DNA of 64,000 bases from Owenia fusiformis (GCA_903813345.2 CAIIXF020000008.1:34184867-34248866); one strand, 5' to 3'. Counted from the first letter of the stretch, positions 47,897-60,332 are shown. The notes: generated from the sequence alone by a model not told the origin. Program-made: numbers and translations.

Positions 47897-48040
47897 CACT
47901 ATGGTCGCATTTACTCCGATTTTTCAGTAACAGCGCCTGACCGATGAGTATTTTGTTTAAAATTGCATTCAGTTTTGAACAGAATACTCATTAGCGGGGC
48001 ACCAGTACTGAAGATCGTGCAAATGTGAATAAATATAAGG
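47897..48040. mobile_element. MITE with GGTCRCATTTRCTCCGAT end
   Basis: GGTCGCATTTACTCCGAT..ACAGCGCCTGACC and GGGGCACCAG..GTGCAAATGTGA match the better-preserved copy at 57347-57492, including the central TGAGTATTTTGTT / AATACTCA pairing. Decayed. Confidence 0.6.
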
Positions 48041-48744
48041 TACATGTTTCAGCTAGATAATATAAATACTGTATCATCAACACCCATTTTCAATGCTCAA
48101 TGGTGCAAATATTGGTATAAAATTGTGGATCAAAATGATAATGTAAGTTAGTAATCATAGGATATCCTGAACACAAATCTGTCAGTTTTTAAGTATTTGT
48201 CAGTATTAAATCAAATTTGATTTTAATAAAAAGTATCATAAATATTTTATCCTCAATGATATATTTCCAATTTGTGATTGAAACATGATACTAAACATTT
48301 CCATTATCAAATTACCTGTAATGCCAGTTCATAAAATATGGCAACAACATAAACACTCATCAAACGACACATAAACGTGATCTCTTGGCCATATAAATAT
48401 GAGAGTACTAAGTACACTAGCTGTGCATTGTACTTTGGTAATTTTCTCGGCTATTATGTTTCATGTTTTTGTGAAAGTAAATTTCTTCTGCTCTTGATTA
48501 CGAAAATATGAAGTTTTTCCTAATTTTGCTGTTTTTAATTTTTGCTTATTCGAAACATCTCAAAATATATTCAGGTCCTGTTTACTCGCACAATAAATCA
48601 TGCATTCTTTATGCAATTTTGCAGTTCATGCACAGCACTGTTGAATAGTTTTATTATTTGACCTTTTACCACAGTGTCCTCTTTTGGACAAAGTGGAATT
48701 CACAGAATAATTATTACATAATATACTATCACATTTGTAAAGCA

Positions 48745-48872
48745 GGGGGTCATTAACAGAAACTTCGTAAAGTTACGAATTTGTAAATCAATTGTTGTAA
48801 CCATGACGTTTCAGTTAGAGAACAATGGATTCTACAATTCTTAACTTTACGAATTTTCTGCTAATGGCCTCC
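48745..48872. mobile_element. Palindromic MITE, GGGGGTCATTAACAG family
   Basis: GGGGGTCATTAACAGAAACT pairs with GAATTTTCTGCTAATGGCCT, and AACTTTACGAA recurs on both arms. A second copy is at 56701-56833. No reading frame is relevant. Confidence 0.65.
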
Positions 48873-48883
48873 AGGCTGATTAA

Positions 48884-49384
48884 TACAGGGTGTCCAATGA
48901 GTAATGGTGATTATGCTCTAGAATTTTATTCAACAAGGAAACTAGAGGCCATTCACATTAAATCAAGACCAGGGTATAGGCTTTGTTTTGCCATATGCCA
49001 AATGTCATATGCCAAAATGTCCTATCACATTATTGTCATGGTATAACTGTGTCGCAGTAAGATAAATAGATTAAAGCCCTACAAAATCATAAACACTATA
49101 TAATACAATCACTATGACAATCAATCAAAATCTACAAACAATTTGTCAATATAATGGCTTTTTGTTTTGAAAATGAATAGAATGGTGAAATATGAAATCA
49201 CCCCACAGAACAAATGTATGTTGCCATGGTTACCACTTACAGTCTGTCATTATTAAAAGTGATGAATTTAATATAGCAAAATGAATCGTACATTCTGAAC
49301 TTAATTTGGTGTGAATTCCATCATTGTCTCATCAAAATGATTCTTTTAATAATACAATTAGCATTACTTATGGAACACCCTGTA
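48884..49384. mobile_element. mariner-type MITE, 497 bp
   Basis: TA on both sides of CAGGGTGTCCAATGAGTAAT and its imperfect complement (right end ATTACTTATGGAACACCCTG). The TA duplication and CAGGGTG start are typical of mariner relatives. No transposase. Confidence 0.68.
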
Positions 49385-50293
49385 TTGTTACGTCTAAACA
49401 AGCCATCAGATCTCATGATTTTTCAAAAACATGCACAAATTGCATCTGCTTCATTCATAGAAAGCGATACTACAATAAGCTATTATACACATACACATTC
49501 AGCGCTGGATGAATTTAACCTAGTACTTTTATTTTCCAACCAATTATACTTTCTTTTATATTATTAAATGAATGGTCCGAAAAATTGTCAAAGCTTTACC
49601 ATATTTTTAATTTCATCATTCACTTTTGGCTTGAAAATCTAATGACAACCTATTGGAACAGAAAATGTGACATATTATTACAGTCAACATTTGTAACCTT
49701 GGTTTGGTGTTTAGCATTATAGCATTTGGTGCCTGTGACAATCGTTACACTTTTGTAAGCGCAACCAGGTGGTTGATATTTGCCATTATGTCTTTTTTCA
49801 TATATATCTTTCACCTTTCTATGACATAACCACATGAATATACACTAAGTGCACTTTTGCAACTTTACACCTTTATTCCTCAATTACAATTTCATAATAC
49901 CATCTGCACTCAGCAGTTAAAAACCTTCCTAGACTTAAACTTCTGTACTTGCCATGCACATTTGACTCTTTTCTCATTATTTTTTCCAAATGAGACTTAT
50001 ATTTCAACTGATTTATGTTTATAAAATACATTCCAAGTTTTCCCTGTTTTTCTTGGTTTTTCAAATGTGTTATTTGAAATTACATGACCAACTGAATAAT
50101 AATTTTTATATAAGGAATATTAATACGAGAAGCCGCAAACATACACCTCATTGAGAATATAAAGGTGTAGTCGATTGTCATTCACCACCTGCTCACAATA
50201 AGTAAAAAAATAAGATACGAGACAAGCAAGAAGGCATTAATAGATACACCCTGAATTTCCAAAATGTGTACTTGTGGTGGTGACATATTGATT

Positions 50294-50345
50294 TAGTCTC
50301 CAACTTTTGTGGATGGTGTTCAGCATTTGGTGGTTCGGGGTTTGT
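50294..50345 (+). repeat. Unexpanded relative of the 410-557 minisatellite
   Basis: GTCTCCAACTTTTGTGGATG followed by GCATTTGGTGGTTCGGGG parallels 380-440. This copy has not expanded in tandem. Confidence 0.45.
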
Positions 50346-50375
50346 GACCTTTCTATTGATATTAAATACAGATAT

Positions 50376-50490
50376 ATGCAATGCAATTGCATTGTATTGT
50401 ATTACATTTCATTGTATTATATTGCATCATATTCTATTGCATTGTATTATATTGTATTGCATTGCATTGTATTGTATTATATTACATTAA
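50376..50490. repeat. ATTGC/ATTGT/ATTAT pentanucleotide microsatellite
   Basis: About twenty 5-bp units, mainly ATTGT and ATTGC. The two open frames across it are artefacts. Confidence 0.9.
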
Positions 50491-50499
50491 TGCTATTGG

Positions 50500-52290
50500 C
50501 ACATCATTTGGGATATACCAGTCATGGACACAGGGGAGTACATATGAAATGGATAAATATGGGTATATAAATATAAGTATATCATCAGATATCTCACAGA
50601 AATACTTCATTGAAATGCAGCAGGTTTAGATATTATATGCTTTCTTCCTTTAATGATATCTGAACCCCAACATTTACAGGGTGCCCTGATCTTTAAAATA
50701 TATTGGCCCTCATAATATCAGTGTCTCTTCTTTTTGTTGTTGTACAAGATTTTGGCAATACAGATGTAGCGTTCTCAATAGTTCTCAAATGCATATTTAT
50801 CAATCTACCTATTTCCCAACCTACATACCCCAAATATTGCAGTTATATAGTGCCAAGGGTTCTTAGTAATAATATAATGTAACAAGTCCTTCAACTTGGA
50901 TTATATTTGATCTAAAAGGGGAGTTAAATTGGTCCGCCACCCTAATTCATGATATATTTTAGTTTTAGTCGCCTTGCTGATATTGCAGTATCAATGAAAT
51001 GTTAGCTAAGTTTTTTCAACGTGTCTTAATTGCCAGCTTTAGTTGAGCAATTTTTTAGATTGGGTGCCTTCATACCATCTCCTGGAGACCTTCCCATACC
51101 CTATATTCACTGGGGTTTGCATTAGGGCTATTAGCATGGCGGTCACCAGGGCGTATCAGTTCAGCAACATTTTGCAAATTATGCTTATTTCCCATGGCAC
51201 ACCACATGTTTCAGTGAGACGCTAGTGACATATTTCATTCAAGTAAAAGTGTATAATTCATGATCCATGGCTAGATAACAACCTCAGGTTTCATTTGTAT
51301 GCAAATTATGATTTTGTATCAAAAATTAAAAAAGTTATAGCATTTTGAAAAAAAAGTGGCGTTTATTTGGCCCACCCTGTATATGACGATGATTTGATTT
51401 TGCGTAGGCATCACGATAATCATCATACTATGACAGGATAATTAATTCACCACCATTATATGTAATTGATTAGACTGTATCATCTTATAGTCTTATTTTG
51501 GATTAGAATACTAAAGTACGTCTGCTCGTGCTATTTGCGCTATTTTCTCTCTAAAATTTGAATGAAGAGTTTGATTTCTTTACAATTTGGAGTGTGTACT
51601 TCATACCTGTTTTTTCTTTTTCTTGGAAATTCCTCATTATTTTGGCTTATTTCATGTTTAAATATGATCGCGTCTGTATTTTGAGCTTAGGGATAAGAGG
51701 TCAAAGTGTGGTTAATGATTCTACTCGATGACACCATTCATCTCCTTTGATTGGTGCATAACTTCGTTCTTGCCAGTGAAAGAATGAGATATATACACAT
51801 ATGAATTCTGTTAAATAGTTTTACTTATAGTACCTGTATATAATTGAACAGTGTTGTGATAATTAATACACTCCTTGAAGTCGCTAACTCCTCCACAATT
51901 GACATTCATCATTACAACATGAAACATGAATTTGCACTTTTCAAGGCCCTCTCAAAATATGTTCTTATTTCTTTATTTCTGCCTCTAGGGATTATATCAG
52001 GATTGACGGAACCTTTCATCTAGGGATATTTCCAATAAAGTCATATGCTACCCTCTCTTATTTCTGGGTTTATATCATAGTTTATCTTTGTTAAACATGT
52101 GTTAGTGGAATATCTCTTTGTTTCATCGCATTAAGTCAGTGGATCTCGGAATTTCGAAAAGCGTTACATTTATGGAGGTGTTACACTTGAATGTGTTCAC
52201 TGTACATACAGTTTGATTTTGTCTCCCATTGTCCTTCTGGATTGTAGAAACATAATGTTTCATTTGAGTTATGATTTTATATTTATGATT
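50500..52290. other. Intronic DNA without further features
   Basis: CAGGGTGCCCTGATC (about 50679) and GGCCCACCCTGTA (about 51370) look like mariner-type ends. They match each other poorly, so I do not join them. Short ORFs lack domains. Confidence 0.4.
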
Positions 52291-52294
52291 TCAG

Positions 52295-53132
52295 GGATCG
52301 CAAAGCTATAAAGCTTCGTATAGCTCTGAGAAGGGAGTTGAAGAAAAATGCAATCAAAGTGCTTCATGAATATTCATCACTTAATAATCAAGCAGAACGG
52401 AATGGTAAAATTGGCAGAAATGTAAGGAACGGACAAGTAAACCATGGGCTCGATATAACGGATGAAACAACGCAAGTTGTTGAAGTCACAGTGCACAAAG
52501 AGTACACAGCGCAAAACACACCACAAAAAGGACAACCAATGGAGGAAAGCACGGCAGATAAGAGTCCAAGGTCCTTGAAAGAATTAGCGAGGGAGATAAG
52601 TAAATCTGAAATCGTGATCCCAAATGGTAATGTGGTTCCTGATGATGAACATGGTGACCATATTCCAGTTATGAATGGTAACCATAATACTGTTCACCAA
52701 AATGGAAACCATGTGAATGGTAATGGGGTTGTTTGCCATGGAAATGGAACGGCAACAAAAGGAAACAGTATCCATAGCAATCCAAAACATAATATAAACA
52801 ATACCCATACAGATTCTGAATCATGTAATGGTCTTCCTTCCAGTCCCCTTGCCTCCGACTCTACCTCTACATTTCCGCGTGTTAAGAATGGCATTGGACG
52901 TGGCCTCGGATACAGACACTCATACCAGGGTGCGGAGATTACTCGATTTCATGAGAAGCAGGTCATTAATAAATTTAAACAATTCCGGAAAGTTAAAAGT
53001 GACAATACTTTGATAAAAGCAAATGGAGTCAAGAAAGAACTTGGGAAAAGGCTTTCTGATAAAAATGCAAATTCTATTGAGGAGTCTGATCAAATACCGG
53101 AAGGGGCTTTTGATGATGTGACAATTCAGTGA
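52295..53132 (+). CDS. Novel single-pass membrane protein, exon 2
   Basis: Residues 280-558, the whole cytoplasmic tail, ending at TGA 53130-53132. The acceptor TTTCAG|GGAT completes the split Arg codon and keeps one open frame for 279 codons. Order: a basic juxtamembrane stretch (RDRKAIKLRIALRRELKK, ~280-297), an acidic/Thr region, an Asn/His/Gly-rich low-complexity stretch (NGNHNTVHQNGNHVNGNG and neighbours, ~395-430), a Ser/Thr-rich part, then a Lys-rich part with HEKQVINKFKQFRKVK and an acidic end ...DDVTIQ. No kinase, death or ITAM-type domain is seen. The stop codon lies inside the first unit of a 24-bp tandem repeat, so the last residues derive from repeat DNA. More 3' exons are not needed. 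Confidence 0.72.
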
Positions 53133-53193
53133 GTGATGTCATAATTCAGTTAGTGATGTCATAATTCAGTAAGTGGTGTCACTATTCAGTGAT
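53112..53193 (+). repeat. 24-bp tandem repeat over the stop codon
   Basis: Four units of GTGATGTCATAATTCAGTTA type. The first encodes DDVTIQ and the stop; the rest would be 3' UTR. Each unit has a TGATGTCA-like word resembling a CRE variant. A related motif recurs at 55128-55230. Confidence 0.8.
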
Positions 53194-54371
53194 TTTCATA
53201 TTAATTGGATTCCACCAATAGAACCAGAAAACAAAGAATCAATTTTATGCAGAGAAACTTTTATTTAGAGCAGAGATCAAATCAATGTACATATCATCAC
53301 AAATTGTAGAGATATTCAAATGTATATTGAGACCCCTTGAATTCACATTCAAACAATGATTAAGTATGTGTTAGTGGGCATCCTGAAAATTGCAGTCATT
53401 TAAAAATTGATTTTACATTGTTATATCGATGTTGAGTTAAAAGTTCATGGTGTCATAATCAGTTTAGAGCTAGTTTTTATTGAGCGGGATACCTAAGAAG
53501 TACTCAATATAATTACTAATAAATTAATTTAATATTTTCAGTTTGTAAACATTGTACAGCATAATGCAGCATGGTTTGATATATTGATGTTTGCCCAAAA
53601 ACTGAAACTGGTCATCTCAAAAGGAAAGTACATTATCAGGACATCTCATATTTTTGATATCTGTGATTTATGAAATACCAGGTAGACGTTAGCCAAGTGG
53701 CCTAATTTACACAATACAAGGAATTAAAAAAGTTTTAATGAATTTACCCAATAATGGCCTTTCTAATGTACTATTGTGGCACAATTAGCAATACATTAAA
53801 ATTTGGTACAGTAAAATCTGTTATCTGAACACCTCTCTCTGACCCCTGTCAAAATGAACCCCTTTTTCCAGTTTCCTTGCCCAGTTCCAGTGCATTTGGA
53901 TAACGTAAGACATGTTTACTATAACATACAATTTTTGAATGAATCTCTGAATATCCTTATAAAGTATTGCACAATCAGATTGGGTAACATTTTTGGCCCA
54001 CCCTGTAGTATGTTATGAGACCTCTTCTCGTAATCAGTCTCAGATGTGAATCATATTAAGTCTGTGCCATTTCTTTGTGTTTCTGGGCAAACATCAATGC
54101 ATTGATGTGCTACCTTTATATTTTCTAGGCATGGGGCATTTTCAGTCAATTTTTCATGCAATTCTTTGTTTATACATTGTATATATAAAGTTCTACGAAC
54201 TACTTTACTTATTTACATGTATATTTATTTGTTGACTATATAGAAGTATCCAGTGTATTTTTATACTGTATATACTTACAGGATATCAATTGTTTTTCGG
54301 GGATATAGTTTTTATCTATTTTGACAAATATGGTAAAACACTTCTATCAAACACTGTCGCTTTCCACTGGG
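53194..54371. other. Probable 3' UTR and flank
   Basis: AATAAA at about 53518 could be a poly(A) signal ~390 bases after the stop. This is unproven. GTAAAATCTGTTATCTGAAC near 53815 is a pogo-like MITE fragment and GGCCCACCCTGTA near 53996 a mariner-type end. No gene. Confidence 0.35.
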
Positions 54372-54617
54372 TTTAGGGGTAGGAACAATCGAAATTGTGT
54401 GAATCAAGATGCCTATCAAAAGGAAGATGTACTTTCCACCTATAGTTCTTACAGTTACGGTACAGTTTTTTTTCAATTGAAAGTGTGTTAAATTCAGTAT
54501 CCATCATGAGATAACTAGATATCCCATGAATATTATATTTCCACACAATCCTGATGTAATATTCAAAATATATTAACACAACAGTCAAGTTACCATAACG
54601 CATTATTCCTACCCCTG
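54372..54617. mobile_element. Short inverted-repeat element, ~245 bp
   Basis: TTAGGGGTAGGAACAAT on the left faces CATTATTCCTACCCCTGA on the right. No clear duplication. The minus-strand frame between them is not supported as a gene. Confidence 0.5.
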
Positions 54618-55127
54618 ATATGGGCATTTGCATAATTGGCAGATTTTCTTCAATCAATCCCGGGCAATTTCATGGCAAATACTGAAATAAGATTACCCTG
54701 CACGCAGAGTCTAGTAATAAACTACCCTCTGCCTAGTATAGACTATATTATACTTTAGTAGCCCTGCCCCGAATATTTGTGCGTGTGACAGCCCAGGTAA
54801 TAATTCCAAATCTACCATTTGACCAAAGCTGACCATTTCTCAACCAATAAGGAAAGTGGAAGAAACACGTGCTAAATACATGCTCATTAACTATGCGGGG
54901 ATGTCAGAGGAAATGACCATATAAGAACTCGTCCTTACTTTGACGACAAACTCTGATTGGCTCGGTGAGATCAGAGATTTATTGTACTGAAAGAGTGAAG
55001 ACGAAGCCTCTCTTTTAAGAAGTGAAGTTGAATGAATGCAAAGGGTAAAATAAGATATGAAGTAAGACTGAAGTATAATGAAATCATGTCAATTTTGATT
55101 TTTAATCAAGTAAAACATTCAAAAACA
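54618..55127. other. Gene-free DNA with promoter-like words
   Basis: CACGTG (about 54869), CATATAAGAAC (about 54920) and CTGATTGGCTCGG (inverted CCAAT, about 54951) lie in order, but no reading frame follows. Treated as chance or a decayed repeat. Confidence 0.3.
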
Positions 55128-55230
55128 TTCTTAATGTCATATTAACAATTATTATGTCACATTAGCATTCGATATGTCACACTAATATTCAAAATGTCAC
55201 ATTACAATTCATGATGTCACATTACTGAGT
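55128..55230. repeat. ~22-bp AATGTCACATTA repeat
   Basis: Five diverged units of ATGTCACATTAACAATTCAT type. Confidence 0.75.
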
Positions 55231-55289
55231 TATTATTGGGCATCGGGAGGTTTGAATTATACTACAATGTCTATAAAAGGGCATGAATA

Positions 55290-55398
55290 GTAAACTCCAT
55301 TTAGACTGTAAATCCAGTTCGATTGTAAACTCCATTTAGACTGTAAATCCAGTTAGATTGTAAATCCATTTAGACTGTTAATCCAGTTAGACTCTCCA
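55290..55398. repeat. ~36-bp CCATTTAGACTGTAAATCC repeat
   Basis: Three units alternating GTAAACTCCATTTAGACT and GTAAATCCAGTTAGATT. Non-coding. Confidence 0.8.
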
Positions 55399-56700
55399 CT
55401 ACCATGGCAATGTGTGCTGAATAACAATTAATAGCCTGTATGTTTGAAAATATTCTTGTTAGTGCATAAATGTTATCAATTGATAACTTATTTATTTCTT
55501 ATTTACTTTTCTAATATTTTATCCAGATGTATTGGGAATATAATTCCCTTGACATTTTCTTTGTGAAAATAATTTTCTTGTGGCCTTGAGTTAACAATTG
55601 TAGATTCTCGATCAATTCATTCTTAAGATACCTCATGCAAAACATTTTCTGCGAATGATACAGCATTCATTCCAAAATAGAGTGGAAAATTGAGAAATTA
55701 TATGAAAAAATTAGGTCAGTTTGGAAACTGAATAGTTTTGTCTTAATAAATGAAACATATTGGTTTTGTTATTTTCTAACAAATAATACGATAAGTTTTG
55801 ATCCAGGTAAGACATTTTTAGGTGGGAAATCACAGCATTCTAGGATTACTATTACAAGAGAAAATCCACATGCTTTGTGCAGTAATATTATTGCATGAAA
55901 ATATATATCCATATATTTTTCTTTATTTTATAACTGTACTTTCTATTTGTATCTATATTTTATTTTTATTTTCCTTTTTTCCATACAAAAGCTAAATTGG
56001 TTTAATTTTCTAAGGGTCAACAGTGATAATTGTTCACCTGAACTGTAAATTGCCAAGAAAGCCTGAATTATTTCCAAATAAATCAGCCCAAATTTTGTGT
56101 TTTGAACAATAACATATTTTCTTTTTGGAAAATTGAAAATGAACAGTATTTCTACCCAAATAATTGTCGCACTTAGCCAGACAAGTATACAATAAACATG
56201 ACATCATTCTTATAATTAATGATGATTTATGATAAATGTTTCTGACTGTCAAACAGCAATGCAATCAATATATCAGTCGTTTAGTGCAGTGTTTTAAAAC
56301 TATGTAAAATTAGATTCACATTAATATATTTGACCATTTTCTTTCAGGTGGACATTTAAACAACCAGTAGATGAAAATCATTTTATTTAACAATGCAAAA
56401 GCCATTGGAATTATTTTTAAATAAAATCTAATATTTGTGGATCCTGATTTAAACCCTGTATCAATATACCATGTATTTATATTTTATGTCATGATAAGTT
56501 GCAAATAATTCCCCAGTCGTGATAGATTCAAATCTCATTGAAATCTTAACAACTTGTTCAATTTTGGGTAACAACCAAAGTGTATATTTTATTTAGTATA
56601 TTTATGATATTGTATTTATTTGTATATTGCCGATATTTATGCAGAAATAAATATTTTCTTTAGTCTTAATCTTAATTATGATTTTTTCAGCTATTAATCT
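55399..56700. other. Gene-free AT-rich DNA
   Basis: No supported gene or repeat. The short minus-strand frames have no recognisable content. Confidence 0.5.
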
Positions 56701-56833
56701 GGGGGTCGTTAACAGAAACTTCATAAAGTTACAAATTCGTAAAGCAGTTGTTACCATGGATACAATGATGCCACAGTAAGAGAACAAAGGATTTTATGAA
56801 TTCTTAACTTTAAGAAGTTTCTGTTAATGCCCC
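56701..56833. mobile_element. Second GGGGGTCGTTAACAG palindromic MITE
   Basis: Same family as 48745-48872: GGGGGTCGTTAACAGAAACT pairs with AGAAGTTTCTGTTAATGCCC. Its arms are better matched than in the intronic copy. Confidence 0.7.
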
Positions 56834-57128
56834 TCTGAATCAAAGTGTTATTAAGCTGACGTTTTGGCAATATTCATCAATTAACCTTGGCATAGCCTTG
56901 ACACCTTGACCTTTGCAAATGATAATTCCATATGCATTTATGGTGTAAAAATTTACTTGATAAGGAAATTCACACAAAATGAGTAGCAAGATTTCGTTTT
57001 CATTTTGCTATATTGCATTCATCACTTATGAACAATATTCCATTTATTGTTGCCATAGCAACCTGTATGTGCATTTTATGAAGCAGCACATTTCAATACT
57101 TTTTTTGTGTTAATTTGTAAACAGTAGA

Positions 57129-57265
57129 TCCTATGTCAGTGGAACACCTTTGGAACCACAAAAAATTCTTCCATTTGGGAGGTTTTCTAGTAGATAAGCC
57201 ATGGGACTTTAAAAACACTGTTCCACTTAAGAGGTGTTCCACTTAGTAGGTTTAACTGCTATGTG
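57129..57265. mobile_element. Decayed pogo-like MITE (GTTCCACTT subfamily)
   Basis: CAGTGGAACACCTTTGGAAC at the left and TGTTCCACTTAGTAGG near the right match 2479-2651 in layout. Confidence 0.45.
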
Positions 57266-57346
57266 CTAAACGAAGCCATCTTGTTCTTTTGGAACCCTGT
57301 ATTTTGCACTGAGATCAAGGTTTGTCCAGGTCCTATACTGCTAAAC

Positions 57347-57492
57347 TTATGCCTTGGTCACATTTGCTCCGATTTTCACAACAGCGCCTGGGCAATTGAG
57401 TATTTTGTTCAAAATTGAATACAATATTGAAAAAAACACTCAATTGGCTGGGCGCCGCTCGATGGATCGGAGCAAATGTGACCCAGGCATAA
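57347..57492. mobile_element. 146-bp MITE, TTATGCCTTGGTCACATT termini
   Basis: The ends pair over ~27 bp with one mismatch (TTATGCC..GCTCCGAT). Inside, TTGAGTATTTTGTT faces AACACTCAATTGG and GCGCCTGGG faces TGGGCGCCG, so nearly the whole element folds. Related to 47897-48040. Confidence 0.7.
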
Positions 57493-58320
57493 AGGACACC
57501 AAATTCGTTACTAACTCTTGGGGACAGGCACTAACATAGGGAAGAGTTGCTTCAAGGCCAAAGTTTGAGGCTACCAATTCTGATTTGGCAGGTCAACATT
57601 AAGGCTGTCCATGAACACTAGTAACTATAGTAACCAAACACAAACAAGCAATATCAAAGTTGTGTTTTTTTATTTTAAAAACTCTCCGCAGATACAGATC
57701 TATGTACAATTCTTTATAATTACATGTATACACAAACAACTTCCCTTCATTTTAGTAAAGACTACCCCAGTATGTATACTTTTTTTACATAACATAAAAA
57801 GCAGTACATAATACTATGAAGTAAATGTACATTGTGTACATAATGTACATATATGTAATGTATAATGCTACACACCGTATTTAAAATTAATAGATCCAAA
57901 TCATATAATAATATAGAATCATGCACTTGGATTCAATTAGTATTTTAATTTACATTTAGTTGTTTTTTTTGGGTGGGGGGCGATATTTTAGTTTTCTGTT
58001 AATGTTAAATAATGCCAATGGCCGTATTTAATTCAATGATAACTGTGAAGATAAAACACTGAAAATAATGAGAGGTAATCCAATAGCAAGGTCAACGAAA
58101 ATATTAAGATGAATATCATCGCTTATACAATTCATCTACTTCAGAAAAGGCCTTTAAACAGAAACCTTGTCTTGTCTCCATAACGATTTATTTCAAGAAT
58201 TGTTGACAGTTAAAATACAGCTAGTAAAGCTGAATTACATTCGTGATTTCGCACTCTTATACCATACATTGGAAATGTTACAGGGCACATAAAGCTGTTT
58301 TTAAATTGTTTGAGATGAAC
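57493..58320. other. Gene-free DNA
   Basis: AT-rich with many TACATGTA/TGTACAT words near 57720-57860. No supported gene. Confidence 0.5.
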
Positions 58321-59100
58321 TTAAAGGCCCCGTGTAAAGTTTAAACCACTTTGGCTTAAATTGTAGTCTTACCCAATGTTATCAAAGAGTGATATGTGAA
58401 ACTTTTTTTTTAATTTCAAAAAGTGGTTTTTGATAGACTTTTTGTTCCAAAATTTGTGAATTTATTTAAAACCAACTTTTAGAGGTCACTCATATCTTAT
58501 AATTAGCCACAATTCATACCAATGCATAGCATTCATCCTCCCATGTTTTTTGCCGAAAAAATTAAGAAAATCGGTTGATAAACAAGCGAGAAATGAACTT
58601 ATCAGTGCATGAAAATGGTTCTGAGAAAAATCCATTTCAAAATTTTAGTTCTCATAGAAACCAATGGTACAATGATATCTAAAACATAATTTATTCTTCC
58701 TTTTAACCTGGTTAGACAATCAACATTGGTTTTTTATGAAAGTCTAGCATATTTAGAAAAGATTGACATCGAAAAAAAAAATTCAATTTTTTTCAAAAAG
58801 TTTTTGTTACCTTAGTGACATCACTAATGTTTCAAAATATTTTTGATGAGCTAAAACATTGAAGTGGCCCATTAAATATGACATTTTATTATTGAAATAG
58901 TGTGTCTTATGTTCAATCTTTGCATGCATTAAGAAATATTTGATGATTAAGAAATTTCAACTTTTTTTGAAAAATGGCGGGAAATTTGAATATTTGAGAA
59001 ATGATTTTTGTTAAAAAATCTCTAAAATCACTTTTTAAGTCCTGACAAATGGTAAATGAATGATAAAAAAATATTTTCAAACTTTAGACGGGGACTTTAA
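58321..59100. mobile_element. 772-bp TTAA-flanked MITE
   Basis: TTAA at 58321-58324 and 59097-59100 flanks AGGCCCCGTGTAAAGTTT and its complement (AAACTTTAGACGGGGACT). A TTAA duplication suggests a piggyBac-type mover, though other superfamilies can also use this target. No ORF of note. Confidence 0.7.
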
Positions 59101-59731
59101 TAAAGATAAAGAAGGTGAATTTTGTGCAGAATTCCTTTTTTCAATATTCATATTTTTCCATATAATGATGTTTTCAACAGCATAGAAAGACATTGGTGTC
59201 CCATATGCCTAATAAACTTTCAATCCTATTCTACACTATTTCACTCTGAAACTCATATTATTGTATCCTTTTTTGTATTTGACCGCATGGTTGTGTTATA
59301 CTCATTGCTGATTCAATATTTTTCCAAAAGCCTTTAAATTGCAATTTATAACACTACCATCATCCCAATGAACCATGAACAGTACAGGTGTATTTTGGTT
59401 TCCTCGAAGAATTTGTCAATATCCTAATATCTAACATGATTAGGAGGGTGTAGCATTTTGAAAACGTGAGATTAAAACATTGTTCATTGCAAGATCTTCA
59501 ATAGTATAGCCCTGAGGAGATGCTACCCCATAATCCTCTGTTCCATGTCACATGATGTTCAACTGGTAGTGTTGCATGCTGGTACCATTTTTCTGCCATC
59601 CCTGCTCCTGAAATGTACAATACATCACATTTAAAAAAATTTAAAGGTATTTCAACAGGCAGTTTCCATAAACTGAAGATCCCATGATACTGTGTTCTAC
59701 TTTTACAATTTCAAATCAGAGTATCATAGGG
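59101..59731. other. Gene-free DNA
   Basis: A 71-codon frame at 59122-59337 has no recognisable domain and no splice context. Nothing else is seen. Confidence 0.45.
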
Positions 59732-60332
59732 GCTTACACTAGAGGTGTCAAGTATTAACCGGTTAACCGGTTAACCGCCGATAATGCCTTGACCGGTCTG
59801 AGTTTTTATGGGCGGTTAGTTGACCGTGTATAATTCTGTTATTTCCCGCGCTTATTTTGCATGCTAATCCGATTGGTTTTATGGTGTCAGTTTCACGTAA
59901 GCTACTCATACATGTCATAAGTCCCATAACTCCTTACAAACATCCAATCAGCAACTTTAATCCCTGCCACATTGCTTTCCCGCGCTTACTTTGCATTTTA
60001 ATCTGTTTGTTTTTCAAGCGTCAGTTTCATGTGAGCTACTCATACATGTGATAGGTCCGATAATTCCTTACAAACATCCAATCAGCAACTTTAATCCCTG
60101 CCACATTCCTTTCCCGCGCTTACTTACATAGAATAACGTAAAGCTTGACGAACGTAAAAAATAAACGCCGATATATCATTTTCCAATTTTTTTCTACTTT
60201 CAAGATCGGAGATGAAGATTTCATTTGAAATTATCAATTCAAATTTCCCGCCGGTTAACCGACTTTAACCGGTAAAAAACCCCGGTTAACCGGTTAATGC
60301 TCAAGCGGTTAATTGACACCACTAGCTTACAC
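59732..60332. mobile_element. hAT-type non-autonomous element, 585 bp
   Basis: The 8-bp duplication GCTTACAC (59732-59739, 60325-60332) flanks TIRs TAGAGGTGTCAA / TTGACACCACTA. Subterminal AACCGGTTAACC motifs cluster at both ends, as is typical for hAT transposase binding. The interior has a ~136-bp tandem duplication (TTTCCCGCGCTTA..CCCTGCCACATT). No transposase. Confidence 0.88.

Larger units (their letters stand above)
47712..52294 (+). other. 4.6-kb intron of membrane-protein gene
   Basis: GTTGGT donor and TTTATGATTTCAG acceptor. The alternative donor GTATTT at 47716 would give a wrong phase for exon 2. The intron contains MITEs (47897-48040, 48745-48872, 48886-49382) and an ATTGY microsatellite (50376-50490). 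Parts around 49400-50290 and 50500-52290 show nothing else that I can support. Confidence 0.7.

Noticed and set aside
50679-51380. Possible mariner-type MITE between CAGGGTGCCC and GGGCCCACCCTG-like ends
   Set aside because: The two ends match poorly beyond CAGGGTG and no clean TA-flanked pair could be defined.
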